Assembly: GCF_000213785.1 (NCBI RefSeq)
Contig: NC_015557.1
Location: 434,001 to 498,000 of the forward strand
Source: Hydrogenobaculum sp. 3684
GTDB taxonomy: Bacteria; Aquificota; Aquificia; Aquificales; Aquificaceae
Reading direction: 5' to 3'
Length of the DNA stretch: 64,000 nt
This document shows, piece by piece, positions 54,731 through 63,085 of this stretch. A program made the translations under genes and the position numbers. Every line of letters begins with the position of its first letter. Position 1 is the first letter of the stretch. Below the pieces are notes generated by a model that was not told the origin of the DNA, did no database searches, and worked only from the letters and a program-made list of their open reading frames with translations.

Positions 54731-56163
54731 TTTGTATTTAATACATAGTCAATAAGTGTTCTCACGCCAAAACCTGTACCGCCCTTTGAATAATATTTGT
54801 ATTCTTTTTCTGTGAAAGCTGGTCCTGCTATATCAAGGTGAGCCCATTTTATACCTTCTCCAATAAACTCTTGCAAGAACATAGCAGCCGTTATAGCACC
54901 GCCGTATCTTCCACCTGTGTTTTTAATATCCGCCACAGGAGATTTTATCTTCTCTCTTAGGTTATCATCGTCTAATGGCAGTTGCCACAACCTTTCACCG
55001 GTTTTTTTGGAAAGCTCTAAAAGCGTATTCCCTAAATCTTGGTCATTTACAAAAAGCCCTGCAGTAAATTCACCAAGCGCTACAACACAAGCACCAGTAA
55101 GGGTAGCCATATCTATTATGACATCAGGTTTTTGTTCAGAAGCATAAGATAATACATCTGCCAGTGTTACTCTACCCTCTGCGTCTGTATTGTCTATCTC
55201 AGCGGTTTTACCGTTTCTAAACACTATTATATCATCTGGCCTATAAGCTTTGCCATCTGGCATATTTTCAGCTGCTCCTATGAACCCATGCACTTCAACA
55301 TCTGGTTCAAGCTTTGCTATAGCTCTCATAATAGCTATTGTATTACAAGCCCCAGATTTGTCTAACTTCATAGTTCTCATATAATCACCAGTTTTTATAT
55401 TTAACCCACCGCTATCAAAGGTAAGCCCTTTACCCACTATAGCAAGTTTCTTTCTATTTTTCTTATTTTTCTTAGGTTTATATATTATGTGTATAAACCT
55501 TGGAGGTGTTTCTGAGCCTTTGCCCACCATCCAAAGACCGTTCATACCTTGCTCTTGAATCCATTTTTCATCGTATACATGGACTTCTAAACCAACTTTT
55601 TCACACTCTTCTTTTGCTATATTAGCAAGCGTTATCGGATTTATAACACATCCTGGTTCGTTTACAAGGTTTCTTGAAAAAATTTGAGCATCGGCTACTA
55701 TACTACCGATATTTATATCCTTTTGATCACCGTTTAATATGTTGACAGCTTCTATCTCAAACTTTTCTTCTTTGTCTTTGGTTCTGTACTTATCAAAATC
55801 ATAGTTTCCTAATAGTAGCCCCTCTGTAATAGCTCTTGAATATTTTGTATCAGCTATTAACACAGCTTTAGATATCTTATCTTTTTTTAGTTTTGCGCTT
55901 GCTTTTGCTGCCACTTCTCTATACACGTCTTCTGTAATTTTATCCGGCTCTCCTAAAGAATATATATAAGTAATAGGATCTATAAGTTTAATAAATTCTC
56001 CTTTTTTACCTTTAAATCTCTCCACTTCCATTGTTTTTTCTATAGTCGGTTTCAAGCTTTTAAAATTTTTAATATGTTTTTCTAAAAGCTCCAAAGAAGT
56101 CCCTTCTATTAGGAAAACTTTTACATCTTCTGGTTTTACATTTTTAACAGAGTTTACAAGCAT
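54727..56163 (-). CDS. pepA: Leucyl aminopeptidase (M17)
   Basis: Hexameric dinuclear-zinc exopeptidase that trims N-terminal residues in the cytoplasm. The 478-residue protein has the C-terminal catalytic domain with IVGKGLTFDSGGLNIKTGDYMRTMKLDKSGA (metal and Lys ligands), the signature NTDAEGRVTLADVL, and GGAITAAMFLQEFI. No strong ribosome site precedes the ATG. The 112-nt gap upstream holds the unusual folded element and 32-codon ORF described separately. The gene is co-transcribed with the flavoprotein and hisS. Confidence 0.94.
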   Translation of the reverse strand: MLVNSVKNVKPEDVKVFLIEGTSLELLEKHIKNFKSLKPTIEKTMEVERFKGKKGEFIKLIDPITYIYSLGEPDKITEDVYREVAAKASAKLKKDKISKAVLIADTKYSRAITEGLLLGNYDFDKYRTKDKEEKFEIEAVNILNGDQKDINIGSIVADAQIFSRNLVNEPGCVINPITLANIAKEECEKVGLEVHVYDEKWIQEQGMNGLWMVGKGSETPPRFIHIIYKPKKNKKNRKKLAIVGKGLTFDSGGLNIKTGDYMRTMKLDKSGACNTIAIMRAIAKLEPDVEVHGFIGAAENMPDGKAYRPDDIIVFRNGKTAEIDNTDAEGRVTLADVLSYASEQKPDVIIDMATLTGACVVALGEFTAGLFVNDQDLGNTLLELSKKTGERLWQLPLDDDNLREKIKSPVADIKNTGGRYGGAITAAMFLQEFIGEGIKWAHLDIAGPAFTEKEYKYYSKGGTGFGVRTLIDYVLNTK

Positions 56164-56173
56164 AACATTACCA

Positions 56174-56272
56174 TTAAAACCAAACCCAACATATCGGCTT
56201 GGGCTGAGGTATTTCTATCCCGCCATTATAGTGTGTCCATGCCTCAGCAGGCGGTATTTGGACTATATACAT
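56174..56272 (-). CDS. Doubtful 32-codon Trp-rich ORF between alaC-like gene and pepA
   Basis: Begins 3 nt after the aminotransferase stop and ends 10 nt before pepA. The peptide contains IPPAEAWTHYNGGIEIPQPK and ends ICWVWF, with three Trp and five Pro in 32 residues. There is no Shine-Dalgarno. Codon usage is richer in G+C than in neighbours (CCG, GGC, CCC codons). It could be a leader peptide, a gene fragment, or not coding at all but a by-product of the folded element on the same bases. Confidence 0.25.
   Translation of the reverse strand: MYIVQIPPAEAWTHYNGGIEIPQPKPICWVWF
56185..56254. other. Structured, relatively G+C-rich element with pseudoknot potential
   Basis: Three pairings nest in 70 nt. 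GCTGAGG (56203-56209) pairs with CCTCAGC (56242-56248), extendable to 10 bp. CCGCC (56220-56224), inside its loop and presented by a CTAT/ATAG hairpin, pairs with GGCGG (56250-56254), making an H-type pseudoknot. CCCAA (56185-56189) and TTGGG (56199-56203) form a side hairpin. Pairings hold for either strand. On the minus strand it would be the 5' region of pepA. No known riboswitch or ribozyme consensus was recognised. Confidence 0.45.
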
Positions 56273-56275
56273 ATA

Positions 56276-57487
56276 TTATGCACTAAGTTTAAGCTGATGA
56301 CTTAAGACTTTTTTCATATTTTTAATGGCTTGTCTTATACGCTTTTCATTTTCTACTAAAGCAAACCTAACATATCCTTCTCCCATCTCACCAAAACCCA
56401 CACCGGGAGAGACAGCCACTTTAGCTTCTTTTAAAAGATACATAGAAAAATCCAAAGAATTCATATTAATAGAAGAAGGTATTTTAGCCCAGACAAACAT
56501 ACCAGCTTTTGGCGGTTTTACATGCCATCCCATATCGTTTAGACCTTTTACCAATACATCCCTTCTTTTCTTATAAATATCCCTATTTTTTTCTACAAAA
56601 GAGTAATCTCCATCCAACGCTTTTATAGAAGCCACTTGAATTGGTGTGAAAAGACCATAGTCTAAATAGCTTTTAAGATGAACAAGGTTCTTGACAAGTA
56701 TTTCGTTGCCTACCATAAAAGCTACACGCCAACCAGCCATTGAAAAGCCCTTAGACATCGAATAAAGTTCCACAGCTATATCTTTGGCTCCTTCCACTTG
56801 AAGAATAGAAGGAGGATTGTATCCATCAAAACCAAGATCAGCATAAGCAAAATCGTGTATGAGCCATATACCTTTTGATTTTGCAAAAGCTACAACTTCT
56901 TTAAAAAATTCAAGGCTAACAGTAGCCGTTGTGGGATTGTGAGGAAAGCTAAGCACTATGGCCACTGGTTTTTTGAGGCTATTTTTAACTAAATTAAAAA
57001 GATTTTCAAGGTATTTGTTTTCAAAATCTTCTGAATCTGGCTCTTCTATATTTATGCTTATGACATTGCCTCCACTTATAATGGGTGCATAGTAGTGTAT
57101 AGGGTATGTGGGATTGCTTACTACAATGCTGTCTCCTGGTGATAACATAGCAAGCATAAGATGGGAATAACCTTCTTTTGCCCCCATTGTCATTACAACT
57201 TCTCTATCTTTGTCTAAATCTACACCGTATCTTTTTTTATAAAAACTCGCTATCGCCCTTCTTAGACCTGGTATGCCTTTTGACGCTGAATAACCATGCA
57301 CATTTGGTTTTTTGGCAGTCTCACAAAGTTTTTCTATAACTTCTTGATTTGGGGGCAAATCTGGGTTTCCCATACCCAAGTCTATAACATCCTCATTGTT
57401 TTTTCTCATATTTGTTTTTAACTCGTTTACCACAGCGAACACATACGGCGGTAAACTTTTAATACGCGGAAACATCCAATTATCCAT
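56276..57487 (-). CDS. alaC: Class I/II aminotransferase (AlaC-like)
   Basis: PLP-dependent aminotransferase, 403 residues, closest in pattern to AlaC (glutamate-pyruvate aminotransferase) and related aspartate/LL-diaminopimelate aminotransferases. It has VIDLGMGNPDLPPNQEV, HGYSASKGIPGLRRAIASFY, NPTYPIHYYA, FPHNPTTATVSLEFF, the PLP lysine in ELYSMSKGFSMAGWRVAFMVG, and VRFALVENEKRI. The exact amino donor is not certain. It overlaps the DksA-type gene by 8 nt. Downstream lies the folded element before pepA. Confidence 0.85.
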   Translation of the reverse strand: MDNWMFPRIKSLPPYVFAVVNELKTNMRKNNEDVIDLGMGNPDLPPNQEVIEKLCETAKKPNVHGYSASKGIPGLRRAIASFYKKRYGVDLDKDREVVMTMGAKEGYSHLMLAMLSPGDSIVVSNPTYPIHYYAPIISGGNVISINIEEPDSEDFENKYLENLFNLVKNSLKKPVAIVLSFPHNPTTATVSLEFFKEVVAFAKSKGIWLIHDFAYADLGFDGYNPPSILQVEGAKDIAVELYSMSKGFSMAGWRVAFMVGNEILVKNLVHLKSYLDYGLFTPIQVASIKALDGDYSFVEKNRDIYKKRRDVLVKGLNDMGWHVKPPKAGMFVWAKIPSSINMNSLDFSMYLLKEAKVAVSPGVGFGEMGEGYVRFALVENEKRIRQAIKNMKKVLSHQLKLSA

Positions 57488-57836
57488 CTTCGTTCTCCTC
57501 TTCTAACTCTTTGCATCTTATGCACATACTTGTGACGGGTCTTGCTTTCAATCTTTCGTAAGGTATTTCTGCTCCGCATACTTCACAATACCCGTAAGTA
57601 CCGTTATCTATCTTAGCCAGCGTATATTCTATCTTTTTAAGTAGCTTTGTTTCTCTATCAGTGGTTCTATATCGTAAAAGCCTAGAACCTTCAAGACCTC
57701 CCCTGTCTAACTCATCCCCACCTGAAAAAATGACATCTTCCACGTCGTCTATTTGTTTTTCGAGTCTTTCTATTATCATATTTTTTTGCTCTATTAGCAT
57801 ACTTTTAAGTTCATTCAATTGCTCTTCTGTTAGCAT
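57480..57836 (-). CDS. DksA/TraR-type zinc-finger transcription factor
   Basis: A 118-residue protein with an N-terminal coiled coil (LNELKSMLIEQKNMIIERLEKQIDDVEDV), RGGLEGSRLLRYRTTDRETKLLKKIEYTLAKIDNGTYGYCEVCG and a four-Cys zinc finger (CEVCG...CIRCK). This is the DksA/TraR layout; the proteins bind RNA polymerase secondary channel and modulate initiation, with ppGpp in the DksA case. The acidic coiled-coil tip is of a variant type, so DksA-like rather than true DksA function should be assumed. The ATG is preceded by overlapping TATATT/TATTAT boxes and no ribosome site, suggesting a leader of about 1 nt. Confidence 0.85.
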   Translation of the reverse strand: MLTEEQLNELKSMLIEQKNMIIERLEKQIDDVEDVIFSGGDELDRGGLEGSRLLRYRTTDRETKLLKKIEYTLAKIDNGTYGYCEVCGAEIPYERLKARPVTSMCIRCKELEEENEDG

Positions 57837-57872
57837 ATATAATAATATAACGTATTTTTATATAAAAAGCTA

Positions 57873-58772
57873 TTAAATTTGTTCACGAATAAGCAATTCT
57901 TTTTCTTCATTTTCTACAATTTTATCAGTATATTCAAACATTTCTCCACTTCTGTTCACCAGCACGAGCTGCTTCTATCTCAGCATTTAAAGACAGCATA
58001 TTGGTTTGATCGGCTATTTCTCTTATAGTTGTTAAAATCTTTGTAATATTCTCCGTTTTTGATATAAGCGTTTGAATAGACTCGTTAGAACTTTTGATAT
58101 CTTCTAAAATATTTTCTAAATCCTTTACCACATCCTCTACATCTTTAGTGGCGTTATTTGATAGCTGAGAGGTTTGTACGCTTTGTTCTTTTATAACGTT
58201 TAGCTTTGTAAAAATATTTTTTATATCTTTTTCTATTAACTTTAGGTTAGAAGATATCCCTCCACCTATTCTAGAAAGTTCTTGAGAAAAGTTTGCTCTT
58301 TCCATAAATCTTTCGTTTTCTTCTATTAAATTTAAAAGCTCTTTAAAACTTTTGGCTACTTCTAAAAAACTTCCCTTAAATATAGATTCGTTCATTGTTA
58401 TATTTGTATTTTTAGTGGAAGCAGCTTTTATTATATTTGTTAAATCTACGATAAAGCTTTCTATTTGATTTAGTAAATTGTTAACGCTTTCTCTTAAGAG
58501 CTCAAGTTCACCGGCATCCTGAAAGTGTATTCTATCTGTGAGATCGCCATCAGAAGCTTTTTTAGTACCATAGATGCATCTTTTATAAACGATTGGACTT
58601 TCCTTATATTTACAAAAATAAACCATGCTGCTAAGAAGTTAAAAATATTTAAAACCCTTGCTATATCAAACAAACCATATTGGTAAATCTCTACTATCAA
58701 AGATATAGCAAATATTACTATAGATAGTATGTTAGTATACTGAATCTTTTCAAGCGATGATAACCTTTTCAT
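57873..58772 (-). pseudogene. Broken methyl-accepting chemotaxis protein
   Basis: The N-terminal part (58772-58494 frame) has two membrane helices (ILSIVIFAISLIVEIYQYGLF and a second one) and runs to DASMVLKK. The frame then must shift at an A6 run near 58560 to continue as ASDGDLTDRIHFQDAGELEL, a HAMP-like region, into a signalling domain ending DQTNMLSLNAEIEAARAGE. There the hairpin tip and the returning helix are missing. The remaining sequence, in another frame, is a C-terminal fragment (MFEYTDKIVENEEKELLI) up to a stop at 57873. One frameshift plus one internal deletion. The original function was chemoreception. Confidence 0.8.
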
Positions 58773-58778
58773 AAAAAT

Positions 58779-58787
58779 ATTATATCA
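58779..58787 (-). promoter_or_regulatory. Extended -10 of the chemoreceptor pseudogene
   Basis: Minus-strand TGATATAAT, +1 predicted exactly at the ATG (58772). The promoter is still consensus although the gene is broken. Confidence 0.62.
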
Positions 58788-58795
58788 TTAAAATT

Positions 58796-59449
58796 TTACT
58801 TTCCTAAAGTAGGAAACGCTAACTGTATTCCTTTTATAATAAACTGCATAGCCAAAGACATCAGAAGTATCCCCATAAGTCTTGATAATATGTTTATACC
58901 AATTTTACCAAGTATTTTGACTATTTTGTCTACGCTTTTAAAAACTAAAAACACTCCTATACAGGCCACTAAAATACTCAAAATCAACAAGACATGGTAA
59001 AATACGCTACGGTAAGAGGACGCTATTGTTATAACAGTACTAATAGCACCGGGTCCTGCCAAGAGGGGTATTGCTATGGGTACTATGGCTATATTTTCTT
59101 TTTGTTCAGCCTCTTCAAGTTCTTGATGGGAAGCTCTTTCTCTATGGGGCTGGCCAAATATCATATTTACAGATACAAACGATAGTATGATACCACCGCC
59201 TATTTGAAAAGCCCCAAGACCTATACCAAATATTTCAAACAAAAGATCGCCAAACAACACAAAAAATATCAAAGTAAGACCAGCGTATATGGAAGATGTT
59301 TTAACCACATAAGACAAGTCCTCTTTTGCATAGCCTTTTGTGAGGCTTACAAGCACCGGCAAAGCACCAAAGGGATTTAGGATAGCAAAAATAGATATGC
59401 TAAATTTTATTATAAAATAAATTATGTCAATTGCCTGCTTTCTGTCCAT
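58796..59449 (-). CDS. MarC-family integral membrane protein
   Basis: A 217-residue, roughly six-helix membrane protein. It has SIFAILNPFGALPVLVSLTKGYAKED, the first MarC repeat signature, then FGIGLGAFQIGGGIILSFVSVNMIFG, and the second repeat IAIPLLAGPGAISTVITIASS. The family name refers to an old antibiotic-resistance locus, but its members have no established function; a small-solute transporter fold is likely. The gene overlaps the preceding membrane-protein gene by 28 nt and follows it in the same operon. Confidence 0.86.
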   Translation of the reverse strand: MDRKQAIDIIYFIIKFSISIFAILNPFGALPVLVSLTKGYAKEDLSYVVKTSSIYAGLTLIFFVLFGDLLFEIFGIGLGAFQIGGGIILSFVSVNMIFGQPHRERASHQELEEAEQKENIAIVPIAIPLLAGPGAISTVITIASSYRSVFYHVLLILSILVACIGVFLVFKSVDKIVKILGKIGINILSRLMGILLMSLAMQFIIKGIQLAFPTLGK

Positions 59450-59994
59450 TTGAGTTTATTGTAAGCTATTATATGTAAAAATACAAGTATAAGATAGGTA
59501 AATGCCATTCTTGTATAAGTGGAAGAAAAATTTACATGTAAATGGTGTATTGGTAAATATTTTATTAAAAGCAAAGTATAGACAACATCCAACAAGAGTA
59601 CTGCTAAAAACAGCTTTTTGTTCACTTTCCTCAAAAATATCGCTATCGCAAAAATGGGAAATATGTATATGTAAGGATGGTATTTTACTACAAAATCAAA
59701 AAAAACATCGGCTTTTCTAACACTTACCAAGATACTAAGTACAAGCCCCACCATACTGTATAGTATACCCATTGGGTAAAACTTGTTGGTTTTTCCTTTT
59801 AGGCTTTTAATATGAATAAAAATAAGTAAAACAGGTATCACATACAAAAGCAAAAACAGATATCCCGTATCGTAAGATGACACCTTGATGTAATTTATAA
59901 CATCATGTCTTATACTCTTTGTAAAAGCCTCAAACAAGGCAAGTATTGAAAACAACATGGATATAGCCGGAATGATATATACTTTAGGTTTCAT
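59422..59994 (-). CDS. Polytopic membrane protein of unknown function
   Basis: A 190-residue protein with about six hydrophobic helices (for example YIIPAISMLFSILALFEAF, LFLLLYVIPVLLIFIHI, FYPMGILYSMVGLVLSILVSV and MAFTYLILVFLHIIAY). Not recognised by sequence; the TM spacing recalls small heme or quinone-associated membrane proteins but no ligands are clearly placed. The start at 59994 is chosen because AAGGA lies 8 nt before the ATG; a longer frame reaches 60039 inside the RND gene. It overlaps the RND gene by 11 nt. Confidence 0.65.
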   Translation of the reverse strand: MKPKVYIIPAISMLFSILALFEAFTKSIRHDVINYIKVSSYDTGYLFLLLYVIPVLLIFIHIKSLKGKTNKFYPMGILYSMVGLVLSILVSVRKADVFFDFVVKYHPYIYIFPIFAIAIFLRKVNKKLFLAVLLLDVVYTLLLIKYLPIHHLHVNFSSTYTRMAFTYLILVFLHIIAYNKLKWTESRQLT

Positions 59995-62900
59995 TGTTTT
60001 GTCCTTTTTTAGAAAGTAAATAATAAAACGTTGGTACATAAACCAAGCTTAAAAATGTACCTAAAAGAAGTCCACCTATAGCCACTGCCGCCAAAGGAGC
60101 AAGTCTTTCAAGTCCTATAGCCCATTCTAAGGCTATTGGTATCATACCCACTGCTGTACCAAAGGCTGTCATCAAAACAGGTCTTGTTCTTAGTCTTATA
60201 CTTTCTGATATGGCTTGTTTTAAATCCATGCCCTCTTTTTGACGCTCTTGGATAAAATCTATAAGAAGTATTGAGTTTTTAACTATTATGCTTCCTAAAA
60301 GCACAAAACCCATAATAGCTGGCAATGAGCCGTGTTTATCCATTATAAGCAAAGCCCAAGCCCCACCTATTGCACCAAGGGGTATCGCAAGTATGATAGC
60401 AAGAGGGGACCTCCAAGAACCAAACACAGGCACAAGCACCAGATAAAGAAGCACTATGCCTATACCTATGGCTTTTGCCATCCTACCCATAGAATCGCTC
60501 ATCATGGATATATCTCCAGTTTGTTCCATTTTTACATCTGGTGGGAGTTTTATGTGTAGTTTCTTAAATTCTCTGTCAAAACTATCCATTATATGAGTGA
60601 TTGGATATGTAGATCTATAACCATAAAGATCAATGGTATACTCCATAGCTTGTCTTGTGATAACGGTGGGTTGATGACTTACTACAAAATGCCCAAAAGC
60701 TTCCAATGGTATAAATCCATCCGGTGTTTTGATAGGGTAAGTTTTAAACTTAAAAAGCTTGTCCCTATCTTGAGGATAGGATATAACCCTTATGAGATAT
60801 CCAGTTTGATTTGGTATTGTGAAAACAGATGAAACCAAACCGCTAAGCCCCTGAGCTACCTGCGATGCTACGGCAAAAGGAGTAGTGTGATAAAATGCAC
60901 ATTTTTGCTTATCTATCTTAAAATCATATTCCAAAGCGTTCATATCCCAAGATCTCGAGTAGGATTTTAGACCTTTGGTATGGGCAAGTACTTTCATAAT
61001 CTCATTACCCGCTTCGTTTAGAGCGCTCAAAGATGGGCTAAAAAGTGTTACATCGAGGTTAGCGGTTATAGAAGAAACTGCTGTAGCACCATAATCATAA
61101 ACATCCGCATACTCAACATCCGGAAGCGTATGTATAAAATTTCTTATCTCATCTTCAAGTTGCCACAAAGTTTTTGTCCTTTTGAAGCGATTTATAAAAT
61201 GAATAGTCATTGAAGCTTGGTAAGGCGTACCACCACCCACTGTAAAAACACCTGGCTCTGTACCTATGGCTATGGATGTGGTTTTTGTAACGTATCTGCC
61301 GTCTGATTTTAAGCTATATATGTATTTTTCTATCTTGGCGGTTTCTTCATCTACTTTGTATATAGATGTGTTTGGATAAAATGTTACTTTTGCTATAGCA
61401 ATACCAGTATCCATAGGCGGCATAAGATCTCTTCCTTCTAAAGGCAAGATATCCCTCAGGCTTATGACAAAAAGAAGCACCCCCAAAATCATGAAAACCC
61501 TCATAGCTATTTTGTTGTTTATCATAAGAGCGTTCCAGCTTATATAAAAGCTCTTAAGAGGGTTCAGTATCTTTTCTACAACGTTGTTTATAAATGTCTC
61601 AAAGGGTAGTTTTTTACCTTCAGATTTTAAAAACCTAACACTAACAATAGGTATAAACGTTATAGAAACAATATAAGAAACAAGCACTGCTATTATAAGC
61701 GTTCCAGCTAAAGGTCTAAATATACGTTCAGGATAGCTTCCTACAAACAAAAGTGGCAAAAGCACTATAGATGTAGCCAAAGTCCCGGCAAACACCACAA
61801 GCATAACCTCTTTGGTACCATCGATCGCCGCTTGTATTGGGCTTTTATTAAGCTCTACATAATGCCTTTCTATATTTTCAAGTATAACTATAGCATCATC
61901 TACAAGCATGCCAAGTGCAAGGATTATAGCTGTAAGGGTAACTAAGTCAAACTCCATACCCAGTATCCACATAATACCTATGGTACCAGCGTAAACAAAA
62001 GGTATTGACATAGCAGAGATCAAGGTCATCCTAAGATCTGCTAAGAATATAAATATCACCAAAGATGTAAATATAATTGCATCTCTTAGAGCTTCAAACA
62101 TGTTGTCGTTTGATAACTCTATTAGTCTTTTTTGAGAATCAGCTACTTGTATGTTTAGTTCTGGGAACTCGTTTCTTAATTTTGGCAAAAGCTTATAAAC
62201 CGCATCTATAGTGGTAAGAGCAGCTCCTCCGTAAGGCCTTTGTATAGCTAAGGCTATAGCCTGATGCCCATTTGCTCTATACATGGATCTTGGGTCTTGG
62301 ATAGCGTATTTGACGGTGGCGATATCTTTTAGGGCTATATTGGGTGTTATGTATATGTTTTTAATTTGATTTAAGCTCTTGGCTTCAGTTTTTAGCTTAA
62401 ATACATATTGGGAGTTTTTGTTTAATATAATACCCATAGGTACATCTTTGTTGGCAAACTTAACAGCATCTATAACATCTGAAACGCTTAGATGATAAGA
62501 GGCGAGCTTTATAGGGTCTATTTCTACATCTATCTCTTTTTGATAACCCCCAAACACATCTACGTTTGACACGACACCTGTTCTAAGAAGAGAGGGTTTT
62601 AGATAGTTATCCGCTATATACCTTACGTCTGCAAGAGATAAGTTTGTACCCTTTTTAGGCCATACGCCTAATACTACCACCGGTGGGGTGTAAGAGGTGA
62701 TGGGATATATGGCTGGTTCTTGGATATCTGAAGGAAGTAAGCTTCTTATCTTTGTGATAGAGTTTGCCACGTCTGTTTCTGCTTGGCCTATGCTTTTACC
62801 GTAATGAAACTCTGCAGTGACCACAGAAAGCCCATCCTGAGAAGCAGAAAACACCCTTCTTACTCCATCTATAGTATAAAGCTCTCTTTCTATCACAGAA

Positions 62901-63085
62901 CTAACGTGATCGGCTACATATTTAGCAGAAGCACCGGGTTCTATGGTAACCACTGCCACTTGAGGCCTATTGGAAGGTGGAAACAAATCCCTTGGGAGTT
63001 CAAAATATCCAATGATCCCAAGAAAAATGGCAACTATAAGAATGGCAAAAACTGCGTGAGGCTTTTTTATATAGTAGTTTATCAT
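59984..63085 (-). CDS. RND-family efflux pump inner-membrane subunit
   Basis: Proton-driven resistance-nodulation-division exporter, 1,033 residues with 12 membrane helices and two large periplasmic loops. The proton-relay residues are complete: the Asp pair in helix 4 (LALGMLVDDAIVILENIERHY) and the helix-10 Lys in LGSIIVKNSILLIDFI. The DD motif places it in the hydrophobe/amphiphile (AcrB-like) group rather than the heavy-metal CzcA group, though bacterial members of mixed type exist. The adaptor gene lies directly upstream (4-nt overlap). The outer-membrane channel is not in the window. Confidence 0.92.
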   Translation of the reverse strand: MINYYIKKPHAVFAILIVAIFLGIIGYFELPRDLFPPSNRPQVAVVTIEPGASAKYVADHVSSVIERELYTIDGVRRVFSASQDGLSVVTAEFHYGKSIGQAETDVANSITKIRSLLPSDIQEPAIYPITSYTPPVVVLGVWPKKGTNLSLADVRYIADNYLKPSLLRTGVVSNVDVFGGYQKEIDVEIDPIKLASYHLSVSDVIDAVKFANKDVPMGIILNKNSQYVFKLKTEAKSLNQIKNIYITPNIALKDIATVKYAIQDPRSMYRANGHQAIALAIQRPYGGAALTTIDAVYKLLPKLRNEFPELNIQVADSQKRLIELSNDNMFEALRDAIIFTSLVIFIFLADLRMTLISAMSIPFVYAGTIGIMWILGMEFDLVTLTAIILALGMLVDDAIVILENIERHYVELNKSPIQAAIDGTKEVMLVVFAGTLATSIVLLPLLFVGSYPERIFRPLAGTLIIAVLVSYIVSITFIPIVSVRFLKSEGKKLPFETFINNVVEKILNPLKSFYISWNALMINNKIAMRVFMILGVLLFVISLRDILPLEGRDLMPPMDTGIAIAKVTFYPNTSIYKVDEETAKIEKYIYSLKSDGRYVTKTTSIAIGTEPGVFTVGGGTPYQASMTIHFINRFKRTKTLWQLEDEIRNFIHTLPDVEYADVYDYGATAVSSITANLDVTLFSPSLSALNEAGNEIMKVLAHTKGLKSYSRSWDMNALEYDFKIDKQKCAFYHTTPFAVASQVAQGLSGLVSSVFTIPNQTGYLIRVISYPQDRDKLFKFKTYPIKTPDGFIPLEAFGHFVVSHQPTVITRQAMEYTIDLYGYRSTYPITHIMDSFDREFKKLHIKLPPDVKMEQTGDISMMSDSMGRMAKAIGIGIVLLYLVLVPVFGSWRSPLAIILAIPLGAIGGAWALLIMDKHGSLPAIMGFVLLGSIIVKNSILLIDFIQERQKEGMDLKQAISESIRLRTRPVLMTAFGTAVGMIPIALEWAIGLERLAPLAAVAIGGLLLGTFLSLVYVPTFYYLLSKKGQNNET

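Noticed and set aside
56185-56254. Rho-independent terminator of the aminotransferase gene
   Set aside because: The stems are not followed by a T run on the minus strand, and the nested pairing is more complex than a terminator hairpin.
56185-56254. HDV-like or twister ribozyme
   Set aside because: The nested pairings superficially recall a double pseudoknot, but the catalytic-core sequences and helix order do not match either class.
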